A stretch of DNA of 32,253 nucleotides from a bacterium (GCA_009885735.1 VFKD01000146.1:1-32253); one strand, 5' to 3'. Counted from the stretch's first letter, positions 23,169 to 32,163 are shown. Notes: generated from the sequence alone by a model not told the origin. Numbers and translations: made by a program.

Positions 23169-24617
23169 CTAGAACAGGCTCAAGACCGGCTTCGCCTTCA
23201 CCAGCTCGCGCGGCTGGTTGAGGTGGTTGTACGTAATGGTGTCCGGCGGGATGCCAAGAGCATGGTAGATGGTCGCCAAAAGCTCCGTTGGATGTACGGC
23301 GTTCTCAATGGGCGAGGAGGCCGTCGCGTCGGACTTGCCGTAGATGGCCCCTGCCTTCACTCCTGCGCCCGCCATCATTGCCGTGTAGCAATACGGCCAA
23401 TGGTCGCGGCCGTCTGGAGCATTTCCGTTGCCGGAGGTGCTCACGCCGAGCCGCGGGGACCGCCCAAACTCGCCAATTGCCAAGACCAGGGTGTCCTTGA
23501 GCATGCCTCGCTGGCTGAGATCCTCAAGCAGAGCTGAAAGTGCGCTATCGAGCTTCGGGCAGTGGATGTTCTTCAGCGGACCGAAGTTGGCTGCATGAGT
23601 GTCCCACGCGGTCTGCAGCGGATCGCCGTTGGCGACGGACGGCCAGTTGACCTGCACGAAGCGAGTGCCCGCTTCAATGAGGCGGCGCGCCATCAGGACG
23701 GACTGTCCGAACGTGTGCTTGCCATATCGCTCGCGCACCTTGTCGGGCTCGAGCGTGAGGTCAAATGCCTGCCGCGCCTTGCCACTCAGGATGAGATCAA
23801 ACGCCTTGCCGTAGTATTCGTTGAGCGCATAGGGCGCGACTGCCTTCTGGAGCTCGGGCATGCCGCTGTCGATGAGGCTGCGCAGGGTGGATCGCCGCTC
23901 AAGCCGCGCCTTCGAAACCTCTGCGCGGAGCGAGAGATCGTCCAGTTTCACCGCCCCGTTCGGGTCCTGGTACATGTAGTACGGGTCGTACGCCTTGCCC
24001 AAAAATCCTGCACTTCCGGCCTTGCCGATGATGTTGCTCTCCTGCAGCGGCCTAGGCAGCATCACGAACGGGAGCATCGGAGAATCCGGCGGTCGGATCT
24101 TCGCCACCTGGGAGCCGACGTTTGGAAAGTCGGTCGGAGTGGGCTGCTCGAGCTGACCGGAGGGCGACACCTTGTCTGCTTGCTCGCCCGTGAGCATCTG
24201 GTACATAGCGGCCGTGTGGTTAAAGAGACCGTTCGGCGTATAGCTCACAGAGCGAATGAGGGTCGCCTTGTCGAGCTGCTGCGCCAGAAGCGGCATGGTC
24301 TCCGAGACGTACTCGCCCGGAATCTTCGTCTTGATGGGCTTGAAGAGGCCTCGCACGTTGTCCGGCGCGTCTGGCTTAGGGTCCCAGATGTCGATGTGGC
24401 TGGGGCCGCCCTGCAGGAAGATCAGAATGACCGACTTGGCGCCGCCGAAGCCCGACGCGCGAGTTCCCGCGTCGCGAGGCTTCTCCGCGGCTTGCGCCTC
24501 CAAAGCGAGTATTCCTGGAAGGCTGAGGCCGAGCATTCCAGCTCCGCCGATCCTCATCAGTTCGCGCCGGGTCACTCCGTCACAGTTCTGTACGCCTTGG
24601 CCTGGAATGCTTAGCAT
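23169..24617 (-). CDS. DUF1501 domain protein
   Basis: A 482-residue protein of the DUF1501 family, common in Planctomycetes and related phyla. The twin-arginine-like start [21 protein letters not shown] suggests folded export. [23 protein letters not shown] is the family's alkaline-phosphatase-like opening, and [30 protein letters not shown] holds the late metal-site-like Asp and His. DUF1501 proteins are usually encoded beside DUF1549/1553 cytochrome proteins, as here, but the pair is interrupted by a nucleotidyltransferase module. The ATG at 24617 has AAAGGAG upstream. The biochemical role is unknown in this family. Confidence 0.93.
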   Translation of the reverse strand: MLSIPGQGVQNCDGVTRRELMRIGGAGMLGLSLPGILALEAQAAEKPRDAGTRASGFGGAKSVILIFLQGGPSHIDIWDPKPDAPDNVRGLFKPIKTKIPGEYVSETMPLLAQQLDKATLIRSVSYTPNGLFNHTAAMYQMLTGEQADKVSPSGQLEQPTPTDFPNVGSQVAKIRPPDSPMLPFVMLPRPLQESNIIGKAGSAGFLGKAYDPYYMYQDPNGAVKLDDLSLRAEVSKARLERRSTLRSLIDSGMPELQKAVAPYALNEYYGKAFDLILSGKARQAFDLTLEPDKVRERYGKHTFGQSVLMARRLIEAGTRFVQVNWPSVANGDPLQTAWDTHAANFGPLKNIHCPKLDSALSALLEDLSQRGMLKDTLVLAIGEFGRSPRLGVSTSGNGNAPDGRDHWPYCYTAMMAGAGVKAGAIYGKSDATASSPIENAVHPTELLATIYHALGIPPDTITYNHLNQPRELVKAKPVLSLF

Positions 24618-24657
24618 GTCTGGCTCCTTTGGTGCGGTTGCTTTACAGCCGTACTGT

Positions 24658-25137
24658 CTACGTTTTGCCTTCTCGTTTGCGCGTTGGTCGGTTGAGCTTG
24701 ATCAGGTCGTCCAAATCCTTTGGCCTTCCCGCTGCAGCCTTATATTTTAACAGATTGGACAAATCAATCATCGGCACTACTACTCCACCAAGGTCGGCCA
24801 TCGTTCGTGCTGCATCGCACTCTGCGAACTCGACTCCGGACAGGCTCGTGAGAAACTCAACCTGCATTGGCGGGTGGCCCATTCTGGTTAGTCTATGCTC
24901 ATGCATAAACAGGGCGGCGGTTAGGCCTGCTTGTCCGAGCCCGAACTTTTCTAGTGCGCCCACCAACGCTTGGGCGTTGCGCTCGTTTCGATTGATCCAT
25001 ATGTCGATGTCGTTGGTTGTTCTCGGGTATCCATGATAGAAGACCGCATATCCGCCAACTACCAGGTACTCAATCTTCGCCTCGTTCAACAACTGTAATA
25101 ACTCTTTGAAGTCTTGCGGTACATGCATCGACGCCAT
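24658..25137 (-). CDS. DUF6036-type nucleotidyltransferase
   Basis: A 159-residue nucleotidyltransferase-fold protein. [25 protein letters not shown] carries the GG...DxD signature for metal-dependent nucleotide transfer. [14 protein letters not shown] holds the third acidic strand, and [24 protein letters not shown] is the typical C-terminal helix of the DUF6036/AbiEii-like group. Members act as toxins or protein-modifying enzymes in some toxin-antitoxin systems; activity here is inference. The first 68 bases overlap the end of the upstream small gene in another frame, and an ATG three codons in (25128) is an alternative start. It lies between the DUF1553 and DUF1501 genes on their strand. 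Confidence 0.85.
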   Translation of the reverse strand: MASMHVPQDFKELLQLLNEAKIEYLVVGGYAVFYHGYPRTTNDIDIWINRNERNAQALVGALEKFGLGQAGLTAALFMHEHRLTRMGHPPMQVEFLTSLSGVEFAECDAARTMADLGGVVVPMIDLSNLLKYKAAAGRPKDLDDLIKLNRPTRKREGKT

Positions 25138-25303
25138 AGTTTAGTCGCCTAAGGAACTCCGCCGCCCGAAGCCGCTCCGCGGGTGTGCGAGACTGCCAGT
25201 ATTCAATGTCGTCCGCCTCTGCCTCCTCGAACGTCCTATGCGTGATAACACTCTTGTCCAGCCGGAAACCCAGATCCTCCGGCACTTGCTCTTGATCTGG
25301 CAT
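25070..25303 (-). CDS. small conserved partner of the nucleotidyltransferase
   Basis: A 77-residue protein with the pattern seen in many small genes just upstream of DUF6036-like nucleotidyltransferases: [34 protein letters not shown], then [12 protein letters not shown]. It probably regulates or neutralises the next protein, but its biochemistry is not known. I chose the ATG at 25303, with GAGG eight bases upstream overlapping the end of the DUF1553 gene; a TTG at 25309 would add two residues. Its last 68 bases also encode the start of the nucleotidyltransferase in a different frame, and both readings match their families. Confidence 0.78.
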   Translation of the reverse strand: MPDQEQVPEDLGFRLDKSVITHRTFEEAEADDIEYWQSRTPAERLRAAEFLRRLNYGVDACTARLQRVITVVERGED

Positions 25304-25316
25304 GACCAAACCTCGG

Positions 25317-27830
25317 TTATCTGTTGAACAGGAACGCCGGACTGTTAATGAGAGCCCACATCAAGTCTTGGGCCGCGTCCTTCTGAACAAGCTGCTTGGC
25401 TGCCGCCGCATCGGGTTTTGGATCCGGCAGCGTTGCGAGTTTCGCCTGTACTGCGTCAGTGCTGGTATCAAAGGCCGCCAGGACTTTCTTCATCTCGGTT
25501 GCAGTTGGTTCACGGCAATAGACTGCCATGAATATCTCCGAGATGATCTGTTTGTCCGAAAGGCCGCGCTCCACTAACACAGCGGCACGTCCTGCTGGGT
25601 CACTCACTGCGGTATGGATAGACGGATCGTTGATGAGATGCAGGGTCTGCCCAAGGCTCACCGTGCTCGTGCGCTCGCACTCGCAGGGGCTCTCGCGAGC
25701 GGGCCGACCGAACAGGTCGAGGAAACCACCCGCTGCGACGGATGTGTCCGGAAGCTGAACTGCCCTGAAGCCGACGGGCACGCCTGGGTACCGCTGAATG
25801 CTTCCCGTAGCCCGCGCGATGGCGTCCACAAGCTGCTCCGCGGTGAGCCTCCGCGGAACCGCATGAGAAAAGTTGACCAGATCATCAATGTTCCACTTGT
25901 TCGGCTTGTAGCTTGCCTGATAGGTTCTGCTCGCAGTGATGGTGCGCATCAGGTGCTTGATGTCGAACTTGTGCTTAATAAAGTCCGCAGTGAGGGCATC
26001 CAGAAATTCAGGATTGCTGGGCGGGTTGCTCCCGCGGATATCGTCAACCGGATCGATGATTCCCTTGCCAAGGAAGTAGCTCCAGAATCTGTTTACGATG
26101 CTCTTGGCGAAGTAAGGGTTCTCTGCAGCCGTCAGCCACGTGGCGAGGTCGTCTCGGCGATTCGCGCCACGGGCGAGCTTGCCTGGGAACGAGTAGGGCA
26201 CCGAGGCGGTCATAACCGCATTCGTGCGCGGGCTCAGCACCTCTCCGTCGCGCCGTTCATATACGGATTCGTCCGCTCCAGTGGCGCCGGGCTTGTATCC
26301 AACCCGCGCAAAGTGTGCACCGAATTGGTAGTATTGCTGTTGGGTCCAGCGCTCAAACGGGTGATCGTGGCATTTGTTGCAAGAGAAGCGAATTCCCAAG
26401 AAGAGCTGAGTCACGTTCTCGGTGGCTACGTCTGGTTCGCGCGCTACTCGGAGGTAGTTGGAAGCAGGGTGGTCCAATGCACCGCCGGTAGCCGTGATAA
26501 TCTGCCGAACAAAGTCGTTGTAGGGGCGGTTCTCGGCGACCGCTTCGCGAATCCAGTTGCGGAACTTCCAGGCGCCGCGCTCGCCAAGGTACTTGCGGTT
26601 GCACTGCAGCAGGTCGGCCCACTTGTTGGTCCAGTTCTCCACAAAGTCCTGGCCTGCCATGAGCGCGTCCACCAGCTTCGTTCGTTTCGCAGCGCTCGGC
26701 TGTCTGTCCGCGAGGAATGCCCGCACCTCTTCAGGAGTTGGCGGCACTCCCGTGAGGTCGATTGCGACCCGACGAACGAAGTCCTCGTCGGTGCAGAGGC
26801 CGGAGGGCAGCGCTTTCACGCGCAACAGCTTGGCGTCCACCAGCTTGTCAATATAGTTGATCTGCGGCTTCCCGACCCACTTGTATCCGGTTCTGTCACC
26901 TATCACGGTGATGCCGTTCGCCGCATAGTTGCCTTCGTAGCGAACAAGGATGGCAGCCTCGCCCCGCCTGGCGGCGGTTACCACGCCTTCTGGAGTGACC
27001 GTCGAGGTTTCAGACATGGTGCTGGTAAAGACTGCGTCGCGAGTGACATCTCGAGTTGCGCCGTCCGGATAGTGAGCGATCACCACAAGTTGCTGCTGAT
27101 CGCCTGGGAGCCGCATCTTAGGCGAGGCGGGCAGTACTTCTATGCGATTGGCTCTTTTCAATTTGTCGGCATCGGTCTTCACGCCGCCGGCAATCCACTT
27201 GTAGAACATGGGATAGAATCGGGAGGACTTCTCGAAGACCAGGCCGCCCTGGTGAGCGACTTCCTGCATCGGTTTGGAGAGCATGAGGCTCTCTTCTGGT
27301 TTGGCCTTGTTGAGCCGCCTTCCCGAGATGTCCTGAACAATAGCGTGGTAGTCGAACTCGGGGTCAAACCCGCGCAGCGAAAGCTTGAAGCCGTTCTTGC
27401 CCTTCACCGAGCCGTGGCATGTGCCTGCGTTGCACCCAGTCTTGGAGAGGGCAGGCATGATGTCGCGGACAAAGCTAACCTGAGGAGTGGCTGTGCCGAC
27501 AACGACGACTGGGACTGTGGTCGTTCGGCCCGCAGCGGAGACAACTATCTGGCTCTTGCCTGCGCGGGCGGCATGGAACAGGCCTTCTTTGTCTCGCTTG
27601 ACGATAGGCGCTGAAGGCGTAAACTTCGCCTTGGACGTGAGGTCGAGCCAGAATCCATCCGCCGTGCGGCCACTTACGATGAGACGGCGTGCGTCGGCTG
27701 CATTCGCAATCTTTAGGGCAGGGGGAGCCACGCGGATCTCCAGTATCTGCTCGGCGCTTGCAGCAGAGACCAATCCTCCAACCAGAATCGCCGAGGTGCC
27801 GGTGATTGCCAGACGATTGCGCAGACGCAT
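25317..27830 (-). CDS. Planctomycete-type cytochrome, DUF1549/DUF1553 protein
   Basis: An 837-residue exported protein. The signal peptide (RLAITGTSAILVGGLVSAASA) ends near residue 27. An Ig-like Big_2-type segment follows, then CNAGTCHG (C133-x4-C138-H139), a c-type-heme-like motif with four residues between the cysteines. A second Big_2-like part lies at about 225-320. DUF1549 (about 335-540) contains the canonical CNKCH heme motif in FSCNKCHDHPFERWTQ, and DUF1553 runs about 560-815. Such proteins occur beside DUF1501 and are thought to act outside the cytoplasm in polymer or redox metabolism, without a proven reaction. GGAAGGGA precedes the ATG. The stop is 13 bases before the inserted nucleotidyltransferase module. 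Confidence 0.93.
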   Translation of the reverse strand: MRLRNRLAITGTSAILVGGLVSAASAEQILEIRVAPPALKIANAADARRLIVSGRTADGFWLDLTSKAKFTPSAPIVKRDKEGLFHAARAGKSQIVVSAAGRTTTVPVVVVGTATPQVSFVRDIMPALSKTGCNAGTCHGSVKGKNGFKLSLRGFDPEFDYHAIVQDISGRRLNKAKPEESLMLSKPMQEVAHQGGLVFEKSSRFYPMFYKWIAGGVKTDADKLKRANRIEVLPASPKMRLPGDQQQLVVIAHYPDGATRDVTRDAVFTSTMSETSTVTPEGVVTAARRGEAAILVRYEGNYAANGITVIGDRTGYKWVGKPQINYIDKLVDAKLLRVKALPSGLCTDEDFVRRVAIDLTGVPPTPEEVRAFLADRQPSAAKRTKLVDALMAGQDFVENWTNKWADLLQCNRKYLGERGAWKFRNWIREAVAENRPYNDFVRQIITATGGALDHPASNYLRVAREPDVATENVTQLFLGIRFSCNKCHDHPFERWTQQQYYQFGAHFARVGYKPGATGADESVYERRDGEVLSPRTNAVMTASVPYSFPGKLARGANRRDDLATWLTAAENPYFAKSIVNRFWSYFLGKGIIDPVDDIRGSNPPSNPEFLDALTADFIKHKFDIKHLMRTITASRTYQASYKPNKWNIDDLVNFSHAVPRRLTAEQLVDAIARATGSIQRYPGVPVGFRAVQLPDTSVAAGGFLDLFGRPARESPCECERTSTVSLGQTLHLINDPSIHTAVSDPAGRAAVLVERGLSDKQIISEIFMAVYCREPTATEMKKVLAAFDTSTDAVQAKLATLPDPKPDAAAAKQLVQKDAAQDLMWALINSPAFLFNR

Positions 27831-27895
27831 GAGTAAAATCCCTTCCAGTGAGGCAAGAAACCAGGTGGCAGCCGCTAGCGCGTCTGCATAGCGTC

Positions 27896-27901
27896 ATTAT
27901 A
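27896..27901 (-). promoter_or_regulatory. -10 box upstream of the DUF1549/1553 gene
   Basis: A perfect TATAAT on the minus strand lies 65 bases before the ATG at 27830. The -35 region 17 bases upstream (TTCCCG) matches only weakly. Its position fits a leader of about 58 bases. Confidence 0.5.
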
Positions 27902-27981
27902 GCGGCATTTCGTGCAAACGGGAAGAGCGAAGTGCATTGATAGAGGCGTTTGGAAGTGAACATCCGTTCACTGCCTGTGTG

Positions 27982-28010
27982 TTGACAGCCGCGCTCCCAA
28001 TCTGTAGACT
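27982..28010 (+). promoter_or_regulatory. sigma-70-type promoter of the metallo-hydrolase gene
   Basis: TTGACA at 27982-27987 is followed after exactly 17 bases by TAGACT at 28005-28010. A perfect -35, a fair -10 and ideal spacing make this the best-looking promoter in the window. It lies 57 bases before the chosen ATG at 28068. Confidence 0.7.
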
Positions 28011-28067
28011 GGCCCCATCCACGGCCTTGCCGTGCCGAATCCGATGATAATGGAGGGTCATTTCGCT

Positions 28068-29093
28068 ATGTGCCAGTTGAGTCGCCGCGAAGTTCTAGCC
28101 TCTGCCGCAGCCTTGTCCGCACTTCTCGAGGGCGAAACTGCCCAGCCAGCTCACGCCGAGATCGGCAAGGTCGATCCGATTGCTCCGGGAGTCTACTTTC
28201 ACGAGGGGGACCTGAGTAAGGGACACTGCAACAATGGCTGGGTCATCTTCGAGGACTACGTGCTCGTCATTGATGCGAACTTTCCAAGCGGCGCAAAGGA
28301 GATCATCCCAAAGATTCGCGCACTAACGCCCAAGCCGATACGGTTTGCGTTCGATACGCATCACCACGGCGACCATGCGTATGCCAACCAGGTATGGGTG
28401 GAGGAGGGGGCAGTTCCAGTGGCCCACACCGGGGTAGTGGAGGAGATGAAGAAGTACGAGACAGGCTACTACGGCGGCAAGCCAGGTCGCTGGGAAGAGG
28501 CCGCAGCGGGCAGGCCGGACGTGGCCGCCAGCAAGCTCAAGCCGCCCTCGCTGCTGTTTCCCCGTGAGTTGATATTCGACGATGGCAAGCAGCGGGTGGA
28601 ACTGCTCCACCTAGGAGTGGCCCATACACACGGCGACGCATTCGCCTGGATGCCGAAGCTGGGAATCCTGTTTGGCGGAGATGCATGCGTAAACGGACCC
28701 TACAACTTCGTGGGAGACGGCGACACAGGCAAGTGGATTGGCACTCTGGCTGAGGCGAAAAAGCTCAAGGCATCAACTCTGTGCCCTGGGCACGGTCCCA
28801 GAGGAACTGGAACAATTGTCGAGGACCAGCAGGCGTACTTTCGGTCGCTGCGCTCCGCGGTTGGGTCGATCCTCCGGGGCGAACAGACCGAGGAGAGCGT
28901 GAAGGAGGCCGTCGCGAAGATAGAGGCTGCCCTGAAGGCGAACAAGCAGGTGAGCCGCTACGTGGGAGACTTCCTGCCTGCCCAGATCGAGAAGGTCTAT
29001 CTGGAGACATCCGGCAAGGCTCTTCCGGGCAAGAGGGCGATGCAGCAAGCGCGCCACCATCATGCCATCGATCACGGTAAGCGCCTCGCATAG
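28068..29093 (+). CDS. metallo-beta-lactamase-fold hydrolase, exported
   Basis: A 341-residue enzyme of the metallo-beta-lactamase fold. The zinc motif HHHGDH (H98, H100, D102, H103) is intact, followed by HLGVAHTHGDAFAW (third-strand His), LFGGDACVNG (bridging Asp), and CPGHGP (last His), giving a two-metal site. The start SRREVLASAAALSALL with a double Arg suggests twin-arginine export. Subfamily members range from lactamase-like to glyoxalase-like hydrolases; the substrate is unknown. I chose the ATG at 28068 because GGAGGG lies ten bases upstream; the frame opens at 28032. Transcription is probably driven by the good promoter at 27982. Confidence 0.9.
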   Translation: MCQLSRREVLASAAALSALLEGETAQPAHAEIGKVDPIAPGVYFHEGDLSKGHCNNGWVIFEDYVLVIDANFPSGAKEIIPKIRALTPKPIRFAFDTHHHGDHAYANQVWVEEGAVPVAHTGVVEEMKKYETGYYGGKPGRWEEAAAGRPDVAASKLKPPSLLFPRELIFDDGKQRVELLHLGVAHTHGDAFAWMPKLGILFGGDACVNGPYNFVGDGDTGKWIGTLAEAKKLKASTLCPGHGPRGTGTIVEDQQAYFRSLRSAVGSILRGEQTEESVKEAVAKIEAALKANKQVSRYVGDFLPAQIEKVYLETSGKALPGKRAMQQARHHHAIDHGKRLA

Positions 29094-29113
29094 GCTCGTA
29101 CCATATTCAGCGA

Positions 29114-29161
29114 CCCCGCATCCCTGAGCGCGCACGGATCTTTCGTGTGAGGGGTGCGGGG
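29114..29161. terminator. hairpin between convergent genes
   Basis: CCCCGCATCCCT (29114-29125) pairs with AGGGGTGCGGGG (29150-29161), twelve base pairs with one G-T pair and a 24-base loop that can fold further. It lies 20 bases past the metallo-hydrolase stop and 90 bases past the prepilin-like gene's stop, so it may end both transcripts. Confidence 0.5.
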
Positions 29162-29251
29162 CATACTTCACATGTGGCGGTCCACGATCCATCCGCGCAC
29201 ACTACCGCTTTCGCGCGCAGGGCACGGGGCTTGCCGCGTCCGTTATCATTG

Positions 29252-30010
29252 CTATCCTGGGCAGTTCGGATGCCATGGCGCCGCGCCCGGAATAGGGTGC
29301 TTGCGCATCAGGTCCACGCCCGAGTACGGTTCGCCGCACGGATTTGCCAGGAGAGTGTGCAGACCCATCCACCGCGCGTGGCCGTCAAAGAATGTAAGGT
29401 TAACTCCCAAATGGTGTCTCTTCATCGCGAGGACCGGCTCCCCTAAGTCCACGCTCCCTCTGATCTTGTTGTAGAGGTTCTTCGGCGGCTCGAACCAGGA
29501 GTCGTCCGCCCACGGTGCGCTCGACTTCTCGGTAACAACCACGATCTCTGCAGGCGAATCTATCGCAGCGATCACAAGAGATTCCGCTGCCCTATTCGCT
29601 ACATACGACCGTGGCACGCGAGGGGACCCGTCCAGGCCGCTCTCGTAAATGTGCGGAGTGCGGCCTGCGTCTGTCGGGCACACCAGCAGGCCGCCTTGCG
29701 AACGACTGTAGGGCAGGATCTGGTTCCACCACCTGTTTTGCCGCGTGGCGCCGAGCGGGCGAACTGGGTCGAGGCGGCTCAGAGCGCTGTTATGAGCAAA
29801 GAAGAAGCAGCGCTCGTCGTAGTCGGCAATGTACATGCTCAGCCCGATGCCTAGTTGGCGCATGTTGCTTAGGCAAGTGACTTGACGGGCCTTTTCTCTC
29901 GCCTGAGAGAAAACCGGGAACAGGATTGCGGCTAGGATAGAGATGATAGCGACGACGACGAGCAGTTCAATGAGCGAGAAGCCGCTCAACCGTGATTTGG
30001 CGAAGAGCAT
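29252..30010 (-). CDS. DUF1559-type prepilin-like protein
   Basis: A 252-residue protein with the type IV pilin-like leader GFSLIELLVVVAIISILAAILF, cut and methylated at Gly-Phe by a prepilin peptidase. The following helix, VFSQAREKARQVTCLSNMRQLG, is the DUF1559 conserved region. NLTFFDGHARWM near the end is the H-x9-DG family motif. Such proteins are abundant in Planctomycetes and Armatimonadota and are presumed pseudopilins of secretion or surface structures. It lies eight bases downstream of tpiA on the same strand, so the two are likely co-transcribed although unrelated in role. Confidence 0.93.
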   Translation of the reverse strand: MLFAKSRLSGFSLIELLVVVAIISILAAILFPVFSQAREKARQVTCLSNMRQLGIGLSMYIADYDERCFFFAHNSALSRLDPVRPLGATRQNRWWNQILPYSRSQGGLLVCPTDAGRTPHIYESGLDGSPRVPRSYVANRAAESLVIAAIDSPAEIVVVTEKSSAPWADDSWFEPPKNLYNKIRGSVDLGEPVLAMKRHHLGVNLTFFDGHARWMGLHTLLANPCGEPYSGVDLMRKHPIPGAAPWHPNCPG

Positions 30011-30018
30011 AGCTGCAA

Positions 30019-30819
30019 CTACACGGGTGCGGCGAGGATGATGGCAGTGAAGTCCGCTGCATTTAGGCTCGCGCCTCCAACAAGGGCGCCATCAATGTTT
30101 GTCCTCGAGAGAAGATCTGCGGCGTTATCCGGCTTCACGCTGCCGCCGTACTGAACCCGGAGAGAGGACGCTGCGGATTGGGTGCTGAGTTCGGCCACGG
30201 TTTGCCGGATAACACCGCACACTCGGTTTGCTTCGTCTGGAGCGCATACCTCGCCCGTGCCGATTGCCCAGACAGGCTCGTAGGCAAACACAACTTCGTT
30301 CTGCGCTGGGTCTATGTTCTGCAGCGCTTTGCGCACCTGGTCCGCCACCACCACGTCGGTTGCGCCTGCCGAGCGCTCGGCAAGAGTCTCGCCTACGCAG
30401 ATAATGGGACGAATACCTGCGGCAAGGGCCGTTATCACCTTTCGGTTAACCGTCTCGTCCGATTCGCCGAAGTGCCGAAGTACCGCCTCATCGAAGTCGG
30501 GCTCAGGCACGCCGAACCTGCCCCTCGTTTCTGAATGACCTACCAAAACGGTGGATATCTTGAGATCCACGAGCATTGCAGCGGAGATTTGGCCGGTGTA
30601 GGCCCCCTTGGGCTTCCAGAAGAGATTCTGTGCGGCGACGCCGACATTCGTGCCTGCCGCTGCTGCCGTTGCGGTCTCAAGAGCCGTGTAGGGCGGGCAA
30701 ACGAGCACCTCCACGTCCGGTCGCTGCGAGGCAGCCACTACGACGCCCGCAACCAGCGCTCGAGCGTCGGCCCGGGTGCAGTTCATCTTCCAGTTACCGG
30801 CAATTATCGTGCGCCGCAT
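30019..30819 (-). CDS. tpiA: triosephosphate isomerase
   Basis: Interconverts dihydroxyacetone phosphate and glyceraldehyde 3-phosphate. The 266-residue protein starts MRRTIIAGNWKMN (N9, K11). The catalytic His is H95 in LVGHSETR and the catalytic base is E181 in AYEPVWAIGTG. GETLAERSAG and RVQYGGSVKP form the phosphate-binding parts. The normal HSERR is HSETR here, and the residues after it (GRFGVPEPDFDEAVLRHFGE) carry about ten extra residues compared with the common form, a variant I associate with some other phyla. The frame extends upstream to 31083 through the sugar-isomerase gene, but the ATG at 30819 begins one base after that gene's stop. Confidence 0.96.
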   Translation of the reverse strand: MRRTIIAGNWKMNCTRADARALVAGVVVAASQRPDVEVLVCPPYTALETATAAAAGTNVGVAAQNLFWKPKGAYTGQISAAMLVDLKISTVLVGHSETRGRFGVPEPDFDEAVLRHFGESDETVNRKVITALAAGIRPIICVGETLAERSAGATDVVVADQVRKALQNIDPAQNEVVFAYEPVWAIGTGEVCAPDEANRVCGVIRQTVAELSTQSAASSLRVQYGGSVKPDNAADLLSRTNIDGALVGGASLNAADFTAIILAAPV

Positions 30820-30820
30820 T

Positions 30821-31660
30821 CTACGCAAGTTCCCAGTTGTCGGAGAGTCGCAGAAGGTAGTCGCGCACATCCGCATACTCGTCTGGAGCGACGTTTCGGG
30901 CGATAGCAGCGGTATCCCGCGGAGCACTGCGCATGATGTGGCGAATGTAGGCGTCGTAGTCCAAGCCGCCGGCGCCGGGCGCGGTGAGGCCGCACTCGCC
31001 GTTCGCCTGTACAGCGAAGTCTCGGAGATGCACCACCGCCGAGAGGGGACCGAGGTGCGAGCAGACGCGCTCAGCCATTTCACCGCGCATGGGGTAGTCG
31101 TTCGCCGTTAGATGGCTCGCGGCGTCGAGGACATATCGAACATGGCTCGAAACCACGGGCGCGAGGGTTCGATGGAACTCAATCACATCTTCGGTGGTCG
31201 CCAGCACGTGGTCTGGATTAGGCTCGAGTACGAGAGTAAAATGGCGCGCGCGCGTGCTGGCTACCACGCTTTCAAGGAATGTCCGTAAGAGATCCTTGGA
31301 ACTTGTGTTGCTGTTCTGCGCATTCGGCTCGAACCAGGTGTTCGAGTGTGTGCCGCTCCAGAGCACGATTCGCCGAGCGCCAAGAAGGTCGAGGGAGTGC
31401 AGCAGCACATCAAGGTCCGCCCTGCACGTGCCCATCAGCGAGCTGTCGTCGGGCCGCATAGGGTTCACGTAGCATCCTAGCGCCAAAGGCCGCACATCGT
31501 ACGCTTCGAACGCATCGGCTACTGCCACAATGTCGGGCCGCGTGAGGCCCGTCTCGTGGAAGTTCAATTGGCACAGCGAAAAGCCGCTCTCTCGAGCGGA
31601 CGACAGCCGCTCCGCAATGTCTTCGGGCCGGCGCCCTGCAAGGTGAATACCCAGCTTCAA
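30821..31660 (-). CDS. sugar phosphate isomerase/epimerase family protein
   Basis: A 279-residue TIM-barrel protein of the xylose isomerase-like AP-endonuclease-2 superfamily. MKLGIHLAGRRPEDIAERLSSAR and FSLCQLNF are strand 1 and 2 patterns. FTLVLEPNP carries the conserved metal-ligand Glu of the barrel, SSHVRYVLDAASHL the later Asp, and AVVHLRDFAV the His-Asp pair before the final strands. Family members isomerise keto-sugars or polyols; the substrate is not deducible. It starts directly with MKLGIHLAGR. Its stop is one base before the tpiA ATG, so translation is coupled. Confidence 0.85.
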   Translation of the reverse strand: MKLGIHLAGRRPEDIAERLSSARESGFSLCQLNFHETGLTRPDIVAVADAFEAYDVRPLALGCYVNPMRPDDSSLMGTCRADLDVLLHSLDLLGARRIVLWSGTHSNTWFEPNAQNSNTSSKDLLRTFLESVVASTRARHFTLVLEPNPDHVLATTEDVIEFHRTLAPVVSSHVRYVLDAASHLTANDYPMRGEMAERVCSHLGPLSAVVHLRDFAVQANGECGLTAPGAGGLDYDAYIRHIMRSAPRDTAAIARNVAPDEYADVRDYLLRLSDNWELA

Positions 31661-31709
31661 CGCGACATCCTCCAGCGCGGCGGGTCACAAGGATGCCGCG
31701 CGGCATTGA

Positions 31710-32156
31710 CTACAGGATAGTGGGTTCGACCGAGACGGCCACGTTTCCTCGTACCGCGTTCGAAATGACGCAGTAGAGCTCCGCGCGGTGCGCAGCGTCC
31801 TCGATGGCGGCGCGCTGCTTCTCGTCAATCTCGCCCGCTTCTATCGTGGGACGAAGGCGAATGGCCGTGAACTTTAGCGTGCGATCCGGCTGACGGACTA
31901 CATCGCCCTCCGCCTGGACGGATATTCGCACAATGGGCAGCCTACGCCGCTCCGCGAGGTAGGCGAACGAGATGCTGTAGCACGACGTCAGCGCGCCGAG
32001 CAGCAGGTCTTCAGGGCTCAGCCGCCCCGGCCGTCCGCCAAAGGCGCTGGGAGTGCCATACTCGAGTTCACCACCAGATGTCGTCAGGCTGCCGTCTCCG
32101 TCACTCGTTCCTTCCCAGACGCTGCTGAGGGTGAACAGATGCACCTCTTCGCTCAT
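31710..32156 (-). CDS. OsmC/Ohr-family protein
   Basis: A 148-residue protein of the OsmC/Ohr family, which reduces organic peroxides with a pair of reactive cysteines. The two cysteines are seen at C59 in GALTSCYSISF and C129 in AELYCVIS, the classical spacing for the second helix and the C-terminal segment. The glycine-rich GGRPGRLSPEDLLLGALTSC is the expected entry to the active-site helix. The enzyme acts in the cytoplasm as a dimer. It is separated by about 50 bases from the sugar isomerase gene on the same strand. Confidence 0.93.
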   Translation of the reverse strand: MSEEVHLFTLSSVWEGTSDGDGSLTTSGGELEYGTPSAFGGRPGRLSPEDLLLGALTSCYSISFAYLAERRRLPIVRISVQAEGDVVRQPDRTLKFTAIRLRPTIEAGEIDEKQRAAIEDAAHRAELYCVISNAVRGNVAVSVEPTIL

Positions 32157-32163
32157 GGTAGCC

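Noticed and set aside
23562-24614. A 350-residue open frame antisense to the DUF1501 gene
   Set aside because: Same reason: it is the shadow of a real gene and has no recognisable domain.
25614-27614. A 666-residue open frame antisense to the DUF1549/1553 gene
   Set aside because: It mirrors a strongly supported gene on the other strand. GC-rich third positions keep the opposite frame open, and it lacks family motifs.
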